A stretch of DNA of 64,000 nt from an uncultured Aliivibrio sp. (GTDB lineage Bacteria > Pseudomonadota > Gammaproteobacteria > Enterobacterales > Vibrionaceae), in contig NZ_CAMLHO010000008.1 in assembly GCF_946479765.1 (NCBI RefSeq), positions 23,671 to 87,670 of the forward strand, given 5' to 3'. The notes beneath the pieces were generated by a model. It made no database searches and was not told where the DNA came from. It saw nothing but the letters and a program-made list of their open reading frames with translations. Shown here one piece after another: positions 36,799 to 46,170 of the stretch (positions are counted from its first letter, which is position 1; each line of letters opens with the position of its first letter). Position numbers and translations under genes: made by a program.

Positions 36799-37845
36799 AT
36801 GTCAGACATCATGTCTAATTTTTCGTGGTTATACGGAAAACCAGTTGCAACAGGTAAATTAAAGCAATTACCTGAGCATTTTATTGTTAAAGAAGTACTA
36901 GGTTTTACGTTCACAGGAAAGGGTGAACACTTAATGGTTAAGATCCGTAAAACGGGTGAAAACACTAAGTACGTAGCGAACGAATTAGCGAAATTTTGTG
37001 GTGTAAAATCAAAAGATATTAGCTGGGCAGGCCTTAAAGATCGCCACGCAATTACTGAGCAATGGTTGAGCGTTCATTTGCCAAAAAGTGATCATCTGAA
37101 GTTTGCCTTATTTGAAGTTTCGCATCCCGGTGTTGAAATTTTAGAAATGACACGCCATAACAAAAAGTTACGTCCAGGTGATCTTCTAGGAAATAGCTTC
37201 CAGTTAATTGCCACTGAAGTTACTGACATGGACGATGTATTATCTCGTTTAGAGAAAGTTAAAGTGTCAGGTGTGCCTAACTACTTTGGTTCACAACGTT
37301 TTGGTCATGAAGGCAATAACGTAACAGAAGCACGTCGTTGGGGCCGTGAAAACGTTCGTACTCGTGATAATACAAAGCGCAGTTTCTATTTGTCTGCGGC
37401 TCGTTCATGGATCTTTAACCATATTGTTTCTCAAAGAATAACAGAGGGTTACTTCACTCAACCTGTTGATGGTGATATTCTACTTGATCAACATGGTCGT
37501 ACGGTTAATGAGAATGTAACCTCAGAAGAGAACATTCAAAAAATCCAGAAAGGTGAATGGTCAATCAGCGCTGCTTTAGCAGGCGATAATCAATTACCGA
37601 CAAGTGAGACGGCATTAGCGTTAGAGCAGCCACAACTGGATGCAGAACCTGACTTAATGGCATTGATCCGTGGTAACCGCATGCGTCATGAACGTCGTAG
37701 TGTTGAATTGCACCCTGAGAACCTAAGCTGGTCTACAGAGGGCGATACACTAACACTGAATTTCTCTTTATCATCAGGCAGTTTTGCTACGGTGATCGTA
37801 CGTGAATTACTGCAAGAGATTGAAGTAGAACGTACGTACGAATAA
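36799..37845 (+). CDS. truD: tRNA pseudouridine(13) synthase
   Basis: SWAGLKDRHAITEQW; VPNYFGSQRFGHEGNNV. Confidence 0.97.
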   Translation: MSDIMSNFSWLYGKPVATGKLKQLPEHFIVKEVLGFTFTGKGEHLMVKIRKTGENTKYVANELAKFCGVKSKDISWAGLKDRHAITEQWLSVHLPKSDHLKFALFEVSHPGVEILEMTRHNKKLRPGDLLGNSFQLIATEVTDMDDVLSRLEKVKVSGVPNYFGSQRFGHEGNNVTEARRWGRENVRTRDNTKRSFYLSAARSWIFNHIVSQRITEGYFTQPVDGDILLDQHGRTVNENVTSEENIQKIQKGEWSISAALAGDNQLPTSETALALEQPQLDAEPDLMALIRGNRMRHERRSVELHPENLSWSTEGDTLTLNFSLSSGSFATVIVRELLQEIEVERTYE

Positions 37846-37875
37846 TTCAATTTAAGTTAAAGAAGCGAGATAAGA

Positions 37876-38640
37876 GTGAGCAAAAAATTACGCATATTAC
37901 TAAGTAATGATGATGGTGTCTTCGCGGAAGGGATAAATACTCTCGCGGCAGTATTATCAGATATTGCGCATATTACCATCGTCGCCCCTGATCGTAATCG
38001 CTCTGGTGCATCGAATTCACTCACTCTTGAGTCTCCGCTTCGAGTTCGTCAAATTGAAGATCATATTCATTCAGTGCAAGGCACACCAACGGATTGTGTG
38101 CACTTCGCATTGAATGAATTAATGAAAGATGATCTCCCTGATTTAATTATTACCGGAATAAATCACGGTGCAAATTTGGGTGATGATACGCTGTATTCAG
38201 GAACCGTTGCCGGAGCGACAGAGGGGCACTTTCTAGGGTTACCAGCAATCGCCATGTCCTTAGTTGGCAGTAAATACTTTGATACAGCAGCTCAAGTCGC
38301 TTTAGAGTTAGTGAACAATCATTTAAAAAAACCACTAACGACCAAAAGAGTACTAAACGTTAATGTACCTGATTGTGAGTATTCTCAAATAACCTCTTGG
38401 GAAGTTACCCGCTTAGGTGCGAGACATCACTCAGAGAGTATGATAAAAGACACCGATCCTCGTGGAGAAACTATTTATTGGTTAGGTCCTCCAGGAAAAA
38501 AACAAGACGCAGGTAAAGGCACAGATTTTTATGCCATCCAACATAATCAAGTGTCGATCACGCCACTGCAAGTTGATTTAACGGCTCATGATTCTTTAGC
38601 CAGTATGGCTGATTGGTTATCAATAGAGAGAATTAAGTAA
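37876..38640 (+). CDS. surE: 5'/3'-nucleotidase SurE (GTG start)
   Basis: [34 protein letters not shown]. Confidence 0.97.
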   Translation: MSKKLRILLSNDDGVFAEGINTLAAVLSDIAHITIVAPDRNRSGASNSLTLESPLRVRQIEDHIHSVQGTPTDCVHFALNELMKDDLPDLIITGINHGANLGDDTLYSGTVAGATEGHFLGLPAIAMSLVGSKYFDTAAQVALELVNNHLKKPLTTKRVLNVNVPDCEYSQITSWEVTRLGARHHSESMIKDTDPRGETIYWLGPPGKKQDAGKGTDFYAIQHNQVSITPLQVDLTAHDSLASMADWLSIERIK

Positions 38641-39266
38641 TGGCTCATTCTCGTACCGCGCTACTTGAGCAGTTTTTGCGTCAACAAGGTATTCAAGATG
38701 AGGCTGTGCTTGCAGCAATACGAGCATTACCAAGAGAGCGCTTTATTCCTGAAGCTTTCGCGCATCAAGCCTATCAAAATAACGCGCTGCCTATTGGTGA
38801 AGGGCAATCTATCTCTCAACCTTATATCGTTGCTAAAATGACCGAGTTGTTATTGTTGCAACGAGATTCGAATGTATTGGAAATAGGTACAGGTTCTGGT
38901 TATCAAACCGCAGTATTAGCGCAGTTGCTTGATCATATTAATTCGGTTGAACGGATTAAATCACTGCAATGGAACGCCAAGCGATTATTGAAACAGCTGG
39001 ATATATATAATGTCTCAACAAAACACGCTGATGGGTGGCAAGGCTGGGCAAGCAAAAGCCCTTTTGATGCCATCATTGTCACCGCAGCCGCAAAGTCCAT
39101 TCCTAATGATTTATTATGGCAATTAAAGGATGGCGGTAGATTAGTGATCCCTATTGGTGAAGCTACTCAGCAATTATTACGTATTGTTCGACATGGTGAT
39201 GAGTTTCAATCTGAAATTATTGAAGATGTTCGTTTTGTCCCATTGGTCGCAGGTGAATTAGCATAA
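38640..39266 (+). CDS. pcm: Protein-L-isoaspartate O-methyltransferase
   Basis: [37 protein letters not shown]. Confidence 0.97.
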   Translation: MAHSRTALLEQFLRQQGIQDEAVLAAIRALPRERFIPEAFAHQAYQNNALPIGEGQSISQPYIVAKMTELLLLQRDSNVLEIGTGSGYQTAVLAQLLDHINSVERIKSLQWNAKRLLKQLDIYNVSTKHADGWQGWASKSPFDAIIVTAAAKSIPNDLLWQLKDGGRLVIPIGEATQQLLRIVRHGDEFQSEIIEDVRFVPLVAGELA

Positions 39267-39271
39267 ACATA

Positions 39272-40315
39272 ATGAATAAAATGACCGTTATCTCCTCTCG
39301 CTTGTGGTTAATTACTGCAATAGTTAGCGTATTACTTTCAGGTTGCTCTATGGGACCTCATCGTCCTGCGCCTGTTTCAAGTGTTAATCAATCCTCTTCA
39401 TCTTATGCTGGAGCTGAACGCGGTAGTTATCGTGGTAGCTACTATCAAGTAGAGAAAGGAGATACGTTATATTTTATTTCCTATGTTACCAACAAAGATG
39501 TTAAAGAGCTGATTGCTTATAATGAATTAAAAGCCCCTTATGTGATCCACCCGGGTCAGAAAGTAAAATTATGGGGGCCAAAGTATGTCGCTCCAGCGTA
39601 TGGTGATGACGGGCATTCAGTAAATAAAAAAGGCGCGTCCTCAATAATCGTAGCCGCCGTTGTCGCTGTCCCCGCTTCTAATAGTAAATCTATCAGTAAG
39701 GCAGCGCCAAGCGTGTCGAGTAGCACAAACTCACCATCTGTACAAAAACAAAGCACAAAAAAGGTTGAAAACCCTAAACCTAAGGAGTATGTTGATTCTA
39801 ACAAATCGATAACATCTTCTAAGTCAAAGCCAGTTGAAAAGCCAAAGTCGGTTGCTAAACAAAAACCAATAGCGACACAAAAACCGATTGCTAAATCGAA
39901 GCCAATACCGAAACCGAAATCAAAACCAGTAGAAAAAAAATCGGAGAAGGTGGATTCTTGGTTATGGCCAACAAAAGGGCGAGTTATCGCTAAGTTTTCA
40001 ACAGGAGACCAAGGGAATAAAGGGGTTGATATTGCTGGCCAACGAGGTCAAGACATCATCTCTACTGCAAAAGGAACAGTGGTTTATGCGGGTAATGCAT
40101 TAAGAGGTTATGGCAATTTAATTATAATTAAACATAACGATGATTACTTAAGTGCATACGCTCATAACGAATCACTATTTGTTAAAGAAGGTCAAAATAT
40201 TACAGCGGGACAAAAAATCGCATCAATGGGTAGCTCAAGTACGAGCAGTGTTCGTTTGCATTTTGAGATCCGCTTTAGAGGGAAATCGGTAAATCCACAA
40301 CGGTATTTACCGTAA
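39272..40315 (+). CDS. nlpD: Lipoprotein NlpD (LysM + LytM/M23)
   Basis: Lipobox LLSGCS; LysM YYQVEKGDTLYFISYVT; M23 domain GVDIAGQRGQDIISTAKGTVVYAG...LHFEIRFRGKSVNPQRYLP. Confidence 0.95.
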   Translation: MNKMTVISSRLWLITAIVSVLLSGCSMGPHRPAPVSSVNQSSSSYAGAERGSYRGSYYQVEKGDTLYFISYVTNKDVKELIAYNELKAPYVIHPGQKVKLWGPKYVAPAYGDDGHSVNKKGASSIIVAAVVAVPASNSKSISKAAPSVSSSTNSPSVQKQSTKKVENPKPKEYVDSNKSITSSKSKPVEKPKSVAKQKPIATQKPIAKSKPIPKPKSKPVEKKSEKVDSWLWPTKGRVIAKFSTGDQGNKGVDIAGQRGQDIISTAKGTVVYAGNALRGYGNLIIIKHNDDYLSAYAHNESLFVKEGQNITAGQKIASMGSSSTSSVRLHFEIRFRGKSVNPQRYLP

Positions 40316-40371
40316 CAGGGATGACATAGCTGAGTTGTAATGTCTTGCTGGACTCGCCATGGGGAGGCGCT

Positions 40372-41334
40372 ATGAGTAAAAGCAATGCAGTAACTAAAGA
40401 AGTTGAAGAGTTCGAACTAGATACAGTCAATGACAGTGACGTTGTTGCTGAGGAACGTTCGGAACGTCTTGAGGTAACCAGTTCACAAAAAGTAATGGAT
40501 GCAACGCAACTTTACTTAGGTGAAATTGGTTTTTCTCCACTCCTAACAGCCGAAGAAGAAGTTTATTTTAGTCGCCTTGCATTAAAAGGTGATGTCGCTG
40601 CACGATCACGAATGATTGAAAGTAACTTACGTTTAGTGGTGAAAATTGCTCGTCGTTACAATCATCGTGGTCTTGCACTATTAGATCTCGTTGAAGAAGG
40701 CAATCTTGGTTTAATCCGCGCAGTTGAAAAGTTTGACCCAGAAAGAGGTTTCCGCTTTTCTACTTACGCAACGTGGTGGATACGTCAAACGATCGAACGT
40801 GCCATCATGAACCAAACTCGTACCATTCGCTTACCTATCCATGTAGTAAAAGAGCTTAATGTGTATTTACGTGCTGCACGTGAACTGTCACAAAAATTGG
40901 ATCACGAACCAACACCAGAAGAAATAGCAGAAAAACTTGATAAACCAGTCAGTGATGTCAGTCGAATGCTGCGCTTAAATGAACGAGTGACTTCTGTTGA
41001 CTCAATGGTTGCTGGTGAGTCAGATAAAGCACTGCTCGATATTTTACCTGATACTAAAAATTGCGATCCTGAATCTGAAACTCAAAAAAACGATATTAAT
41101 GCCTCTTTGGTTGGTTGGCTTGGTCAACTTAATCCAAAACAAAAAGAAGTGGTTGCGCGTCGTTTTGGTTTATTAGGCTACGAAACGGCAACGTTAGAAC
41201 AAGTAGGTAAAGAGATAGGGCTAACTCGTGAGCGAGTAAGACAGATCCAAGTTGAAGGGTTACGTCGTCTAAGAGAAATCATGACGCAACAAGGCTTGAA
41301 TATGGAAACTCTATTTGCGGTTGATGATTATTAA
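40372..41334 (+). CDS. rpoS: RNA polymerase sigma-S factor
   Basis: [32 protein letters not shown]; start at ATG behind GGGGAGG. Confidence 0.98.
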   Translation: MSKSNAVTKEVEEFELDTVNDSDVVAEERSERLEVTSSQKVMDATQLYLGEIGFSPLLTAEEEVYFSRLALKGDVAARSRMIESNLRLVVKIARRYNHRGLALLDLVEEGNLGLIRAVEKFDPERGFRFSTYATWWIRQTIERAIMNQTRTIRLPIHVVKELNVYLRAARELSQKLDHEPTPEEIAEKLDKPVSDVSRMLRLNERVTSVDSMVAGESDKALLDILPDTKNCDPESETQKNDINASLVGWLGQLNPKQKEVVARRFGLLGYETATLEQVGKEIGLTRERVRQIQVEGLRRLREIMTQQGLNMETLFAVDDY

Positions 41335-41373
41335 TCCTTTTAAGTAACTAAACAATTTAGTATAGAGATAATT

Positions 41374-41406
41374 AAAAGCCACAGTAAATTTATTACTGTG
41401 GCTTTT
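41374..41406. terminator. Bidirectional terminator between rpoS and ynjF-like gene
   Basis: AAAAGCCACAGTAAATTTATTACTGTGGCTTTT. Confidence 0.88.
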
Positions 41407-41416
41407 CTTTGTCTTT

Positions 41417-42055
41417 TTATTCTAGATTAGAATTGTTTTTCTGTTCGCAGTCTTTCAACGTATGAAATCCAGACCAAATTCGATTAAACGTCGTAATCCA
41501 ACATAAAGCAGAATAGACATATGCAATGATGGTAAAGTGAGTAGGGAATAAACAGAATAAAACAAAACACGCAATGGTTTCAGTCCCTTCTGTTAAGCCA
41601 CTCATATAATACAAAGACTTGTTTTTATATACCGGGTTATCAATATTTCGTTTTCCCGCCATTATTGCAAAGGCTAAGAAGCTGCTCCCAGTACCAATAA
41701 AAGAAAAGATAATCAGAGCTCCTGCAATCGCATTTTGTTCAGGGTTCGCTAAGACAAAACCAAATGGGATCAGAGAATAGAACAGGAAGTCTAAACTGAT
41801 ATCTAAAAAACCACCAGAATCGGTAATGCCTGTAATTCTAGCTAAAGCGCCATCCAAGCCATCACATATCCGATTCAATAAAATAAAGAGTAACGCAATA
41901 TTATATTCTTGAAGTAATAATGCAGGAAAAGCCAAGCAGCCTAAAGCAAAGCCAAATAGGGTGGTTTGATTTGCCGTTATCCCTAATTTATGTAAGCCAC
42001 TTGCTGCTATTGATAAAGGCTTTTTTATTATTTGAATACTGAATTTATCAAGCAT
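41417..42055 (-). CDS. ynjF: CDP-alcohol phosphatidyltransferase family protein (YnjF-like)
   Basis: CDP-AP motif DGLDGALARITGITDSGGFLDISLD. Confidence 0.85.
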   Translation of the reverse strand: MLDKFSIQIIKKPLSIAASGLHKLGITANQTTLFGFALGCLAFPALLLQEYNIALLFILLNRICDGLDGALARITGITDSGGFLDISLDFLFYSLIPFGFVLANPEQNAIAGALIIFSFIGTGSSFLAFAIMAGKRNIDNPVYKNKSLYYMSGLTEGTETIACFVLFCLFPTHFTIIAYVYSALCWITTFNRIWSGFHTLKDCEQKNNSNLE

Positions 42056-42695
42056 GGTTTATCTCCATTGGCCAAAGGAAGGTTTGGCTATTTTTGGGAA
42101 TATCATCAATATCATGAGTCACTAACAATGTTGGAATATTGGCTTCCGCTAACTGTTCAAATACCCAATCACGAAACTGAATACGCAAAACGTTATCTAG
42201 CTTACTAAAAGGTTCATCTAATAAAGCAACATTAGGTTTTGCTAATAACATTCTTACCAAGCTGATCCTAGCTCGTTGTCCGCCAGATACTTGATCTGGA
42301 AATACATTGGCTAATGAATCTAATTGAACCTTTTTAAGAGCACTTATTGCTTCAACTTTACGTTGGGAACCTTTTATTTTATCTGGTAAAGCAAAAGCCA
42401 GATTTTCCCAAATACAAAGGTGAGGAAAAAGAAGATCCTCCTGAAATAGAATACCTACTTTTCTTGAATGAGAAGGCAGAGCGTTAATGCAATTATCATT
42501 GACGTTAATGTCTCCAGAAAACTGAAAATCATTCGCCAAATGTCCAGCGATAACACTTAATAATGTCGATTTTCCACAACCGCTTGGCCCCATCACACTT
42601 AACACGTCTCCTTTCTCTATGGTAAAAGAGCAAGAGGGTAATAAGAGTGAACCATTACGAGTGAGAATGCTGAGATTGGTGATTGAGAGACTCAT
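42048..42695 (-). CDS. ynjD: ABC transporter ATP-binding protein (YnjD-like)
   Basis: Walker A GPSGCGKSTLL; signature VSGGQRARISLVRMLLAKP; Walker B ALLDEPF. Confidence 0.87.
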   Translation of the reverse strand: MSLSITNLSILTRNGSLLLPSCSFTIEKGDVLSVMGPSGCGKSTLLSVIAGHLANDFQFSGDINVNDNCINALPSHSRKVGILFQEDLLFPHLCIWENLAFALPDKIKGSQRKVEAISALKKVQLDSLANVFPDQVSGGQRARISLVRMLLAKPNVALLDEPFSKLDNVLRIQFRDWVFEQLAEANIPTLLVTHDIDDIPKNSQTFLWPMEINHA

Positions 42696-42701
42696 AACTC
42701 G

Positions 42702-44384
42702 TTACTTTCCTTGTTGTTGTTGTGTAAAGGGTGGGAGAAGGTGAGAGCGGCGTGTATAAAACCGCCCGATAAAAATGGCACCGCTAAAGAAAACAAAAGG
42801 CAATAGCGCTTGCCACAACCCATAAAGTGCAGTGATCCGACGATCAAAACCACTAGATAGTGCCACAGCCTCAGTGGTTAACGTCATGATCCTACCTGCC
42901 CCAAGCATTTGTGTTGGAAGGTATTGAGCCAAACTGACACTGATGCCAATTGCCCACGCATATAAAACCGCAGGAAACAGTAAAGGCAGCTTTATTTTTA
43001 TCCAACAATGCCAAGGCGATTTCCCAAGGCTTAATCCTGTTTGGGTCAAGCGTTGATCAAAGCTGCGCCAAGGACCATCTAAAGCTAGAAATACATAAGG
43101 GAAAGCAAAAAAAACATGTGCCCAAATCACCCACAGCCAATAAGAATCACTAGAGAAATAGAGCGCGCTCACTTGAATACCAAATAACAAAGAAAGTTGT
43201 GGTACTAGCATAGGAGTCGCAATGACTAATGAGGGGATATGCGAACGGTATTTAAGTTTGAATTCGTGTCCAAGCAAGGCAAAAGCCAGTGCAATAGTGG
43301 CAGATAGTACTGCAATAATAATACTGTCGGTGATCACCGGAAACAAACTGCGCCACTCACTTTCCCAAAATCGTAGCGTAAAGCTAGTCGGTAATAGTTC
43401 AGGAAAGCGCCAACGTTGAGTAAAACTCCATAAAACCATCATAGGCAGTGAAGCCGCAGCAATACCTGCAACTAGCATAAAAAGAGACAATCCAGGAAGA
43501 CGCAAGCCTCTACGACCAGAAACTTGCCAACGACGGCAATGAGTTGTGATTGCCCATTCTAAAAAGCGATGAAGTCCAATAAGTAACAGACAAAGAGAGA
43601 GAAGGACCATCGCACCTGCACCCGCTCTGGGTTGCAATTGAATATCAGGATCACTAAACCATTGCCATACTAATACTGCAAATGTAGGAGGGTTACTTGA
43701 CCCAATAATCAAGCTGACATCTACCACAGATACGCTATAAGCAATAATGGCAAGCAAAGGGAATCGAGCTTTTTTGAGCCATTGAGGAAAAATACATTTC
43801 CACCAAATTTGATGACGTTGATAACCCAGACTTGCTGCGACCGTCATGGTTTTATCTACTTGCAGTTGCTGCATTATGGGAATGCTCATTAAAAGAAGAA
43901 AAGGCACTTCTTTAATAATCAAAACTAAAATAAGCCCTGCATTAAGCGAGTCATTAATAATAATGGGGAAATCAACGGATCCTAAAGGGACAAGTAACCT
44001 TGCAATAATTCCTGTTGGCGAGAAAAGAAAAGCGAAACCAATAGCAAAAGCGACATGTGGCATAGCAAGTAGTGGGGATAATAAAGGCTCTATTTTTTTC
44101 CAAACAGAGAGATGCCATGTACTTTGCAGAATTGCAAAAGTAATCAAACAAGAGATAAGAGTACTTATAAAGGCGCTGCCTACAGTTAAGGAGATTGAGT
44201 GCCAGATACCGCTCCATTCAAAGACCGATATGTATCCATTTAAAGATAAAGTGTGCAGGCCTATTGGGGGTAGGTAGCTCAACGATGCACTCAAAACCCC
44301 GATTATTCCTGGAAGGATCGGAAGGATGCAAACCATGATAAGTAAAATATAAAAAAATGGTAATATCATGGTCTTGTTAGTCAT
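42702..44384 (-). CDS. ynjC: ABC transporter permease, fused two-domain (YnjC-like)
   Basis: 560 aa, ~12 TM helices, two BPD_transp-like domains; operon with the ATPase. Confidence 0.85.
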   Translation of the reverse strand: MTNKTMILPFFYILLIMVCILPILPGIIGVLSASLSYLPPIGLHTLSLNGYISVFEWSGIWHSISLTVGSAFISTLISCLITFAILQSTWHLSVWKKIEPLLSPLLAMPHVAFAIGFAFLFSPTGIIARLLVPLGSVDFPIIINDSLNAGLILVLIIKEVPFLLLMSIPIMQQLQVDKTMTVAASLGYQRHQIWWKCIFPQWLKKARFPLLAIIAYSVSVVDVSLIIGSSNPPTFAVLVWQWFSDPDIQLQPRAGAGAMVLLSLCLLLIGLHRFLEWAITTHCRRWQVSGRRGLRLPGLSLFMLVAGIAAASLPMMVLWSFTQRWRFPELLPTSFTLRFWESEWRSLFPVITDSIIIAVLSATIALAFALLGHEFKLKYRSHIPSLVIATPMLVPQLSLLFGIQVSALYFSSDSYWLWVIWAHVFFAFPYVFLALDGPWRSFDQRLTQTGLSLGKSPWHCWIKIKLPLLFPAVLYAWAIGISVSLAQYLPTQMLGAGRIMTLTTEAVALSSGFDRRITALYGLWQALLPFVFFSGAIFIGRFYTRRSHLLPPFTQQQQGK

Positions 44385-44617
44385 ACCTTAATTAAAAATA
44401 AGTACATAGTTGCTGGGGAATATTATGTGGTATTGATGATAATGTATTGAATAAGAGAAAAAGTAAACTAATTAGTTCATTTTTAAATTGTCACGAATAC
44501 CAGTATTATTTATTGTATAGATTTGGTTGTTAATGTGTGGTTTTTTTTAGTAAGTAAGATTTTATTTTTCTTATTTGTAATTATTTGCTGTGAGTTCTTT
44601 TCTAATAAGTAAAATAG

Positions 44618-44633
44618 AGTGATTTTTATCACA
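44618..44633. promoter_or_regulatory. Putative CRP-binding site upstream of nupC
   Basis: AGTGATTTTTATCACA (GTGA-N6-TCAC core); overlaps a second palindrome ATCAC-N7-GTGAT (44628-44644). Confidence 0.6.
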
Positions 44634-44695
44634 TAATTCGTGATTTTAAATCTGCGCTATGTATACTCCTTTTCCCAATGCAAGCCGTCACATGG

Positions 44696-44734
44696 AACAG
44701 TGAATGACCCCAAGGACTTGGACCAGCTACTGTT
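44696..44734 (+). promoter_or_regulatory. Nested stem-loop in nupC leader
   Basis: Outer arms AACAGT/ACTGTT enclosing CCAA-GGAC-TTGG. Confidence 0.5.
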
Positions 44735-44736
44735 AA
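44704..44736 (+). CDS. Possible leader ORF 1 upstream of nupC (MTPRTWTSYC)
   Basis: ATG...TAA within the nested stem-loop; weak GGA upstream. Translation is not demonstrated. Confidence 0.3.
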   Translation: MTPRTWTSYC

Positions 44737-44756
44737 ACAGCTTGTAAGGGTAAATA

Positions 44757-44870
44757 ATGAACATACTAATCTCCATCATCACTTCTTCTTGGTGCAGTCA
44801 CTCTTCGCCGATCTCGTCATCCACGATGGCACCTCCTTTTGTTTCTTCTTTTTATTCAATTGCTTCATAG
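44757..44870 (+). CDS. Possible leader ORF 2 upstream of nupC (MNILISIITSSWCSHSSPISSSTMAPPFVSSFYSIAS)
   Basis: ATG preceded by TAAGGG; stop TAG 44868-44870 lies 8 nt upstream of the nupC ATG and overlaps its AGG. Confidence 0.45.
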   Translation: MNILISIITSSWCSHSSPISSSTMAPPFVSSFYSIAS

Positions 44871-44878
44871 GCGTAATC

Positions 44879-46093
44879 ATGACTATTTTATTTAGCCTAC
44901 TAGGCATGTGTGCGTTGATTTTCTGTGCATGGGTATTTTCAGAGAAACGTTCAGCAATTAATTGGAAAACGGTCTCTAGAGCTCTTTTATTACAATTCTC
45001 TTTTGCCGCTCTGGTGCTGTATTTTCCATGGGGACAAGCCGCTCTCGCCGGATTAAGCAGCGGGGTATCTAGTTTGCTTGGTTTTGCCGATGCAGGTATT
45101 GCTTTTCTCTTTGGTGATCTCGCTTCAACTGGTTTTATTTTTGCTATTCGCGTCCTTCCTATTATTATCTTCTTTAGTGCCCTTATCTCCGCGTTATATT
45201 ATTTAGGTATCATGCAAAAAATCATCGCGGTTCTTGGTGGTGCAATTCAAAAATTCCTCGGTACAAGTAAAGTAGAATCCCTCGTCGCTACTGGTAACAT
45301 CTTTCTTTCTCAAGGTGAGTCACCTCTTCTTATCCGTCCATTCCTAGCTCAAATGACTCGTTCTGAACTGTTTGCTGTAATGGCGGGTGGTATGGCATCA
45401 GTAGCTGGTAGTGTGCTTGGTGGTTATGCAGGTTTAGGGGTAGAGCTTAAATACCTAATCGCTGCTAGTTTCATGGCAGCGCCTGGTAGTTTATTAATGG
45501 CGAAGATTTTAGTTCCTGAGCAATCAACACCGGTTGACCAACATGAATTAACCATCGATAAAAGTGAACAAAGCAATGTGGTGGATGCATTAGCAAGTGG
45601 CGCGATGAACGGCATGAAAGTCGCGGTTGCTGTAGGTACTATGCTAATTGCGTTTGTGAGTGTTATCGCAATGGTAAACAGTGGCCTAGAAATGGTGGGT
45701 GAATGGTTTGGTTTTGCGGGCATTACACTGCAAACATTATTCGGTTACTTGTTTGCACCTGTTGCATGGATCATTGGTGTACCTAAGCATGAAATGATCA
45801 TGGCGGGTTCTTATATCGGTCAAAAAGTAGTACTGAATGAGTTTGTTGCTTTCATCGACTTTGTTCAACATAAAGATCAATTATCTGCTTATACTCAAGT
45901 TATCATCACGTTTGCATTATGTGGTTTTGCTAACATTGGTTCTATTGCGATTCAATTAGGCTCTATTGGTGTAATGGCTCCTGAGCGTCGTGCTGAAGTT
46001 GCGAACATGGGTTTTAAAGCGGTACTGGCTGGTACGTTAGCTAACTTGATGAGTGCATGTTTAGCGGGTCTATTCTTTAGTTTATCGATGTAA
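44879..46093 (+). CDS. nupC: Concentrative nucleoside transporter NupC family
   Basis: LFGYLFAPVAWIIGVPKHEMIMAGSYIGQKVVLNEFVAF; ALCGFANIGSIAIQLGSIG. Confidence 0.95.
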   Translation: MTILFSLLGMCALIFCAWVFSEKRSAINWKTVSRALLLQFSFAALVLYFPWGQAALAGLSSGVSSLLGFADAGIAFLFGDLASTGFIFAIRVLPIIIFFSALISALYYLGIMQKIIAVLGGAIQKFLGTSKVESLVATGNIFLSQGESPLLIRPFLAQMTRSELFAVMAGGMASVAGSVLGGYAGLGVELKYLIAASFMAAPGSLLMAKILVPEQSTPVDQHELTIDKSEQSNVVDALASGAMNGMKVAVAVGTMLIAFVSVIAMVNSGLEMVGEWFGFAGITLQTLFGYLFAPVAWIIGVPKHEMIMAGSYIGQKVVLNEFVAFIDFVQHKDQLSAYTQVIITFALCGFANIGSIAIQLGSIGVMAPERRAEVANMGFKAVLAGTLANLMSACLAGLFFSLSM

Positions 46094-46110
46094 TTACTTT
46101 AAGCTAAAAC

Positions 46111-46149
46111 AAAGCCCATGCAGTATGAGAATACGCATGGGCTTTTTTA
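46111..46149. terminator. Terminator between nupC and dcu gene
   Basis: AAAGCCCATGC...GCATGGGCTTTTTT-type inverted repeat. Confidence 0.88.
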
Positions 46150-46170
46150 TTTTTTAAATGACTATTTTAA

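Noticed and set aside
43846-44277. 143-aa ORF on + strand
   Set aside because: Antisense to the well-supported permease gene; no recognisable domain; likely a by-product of AT-rich codon usage.
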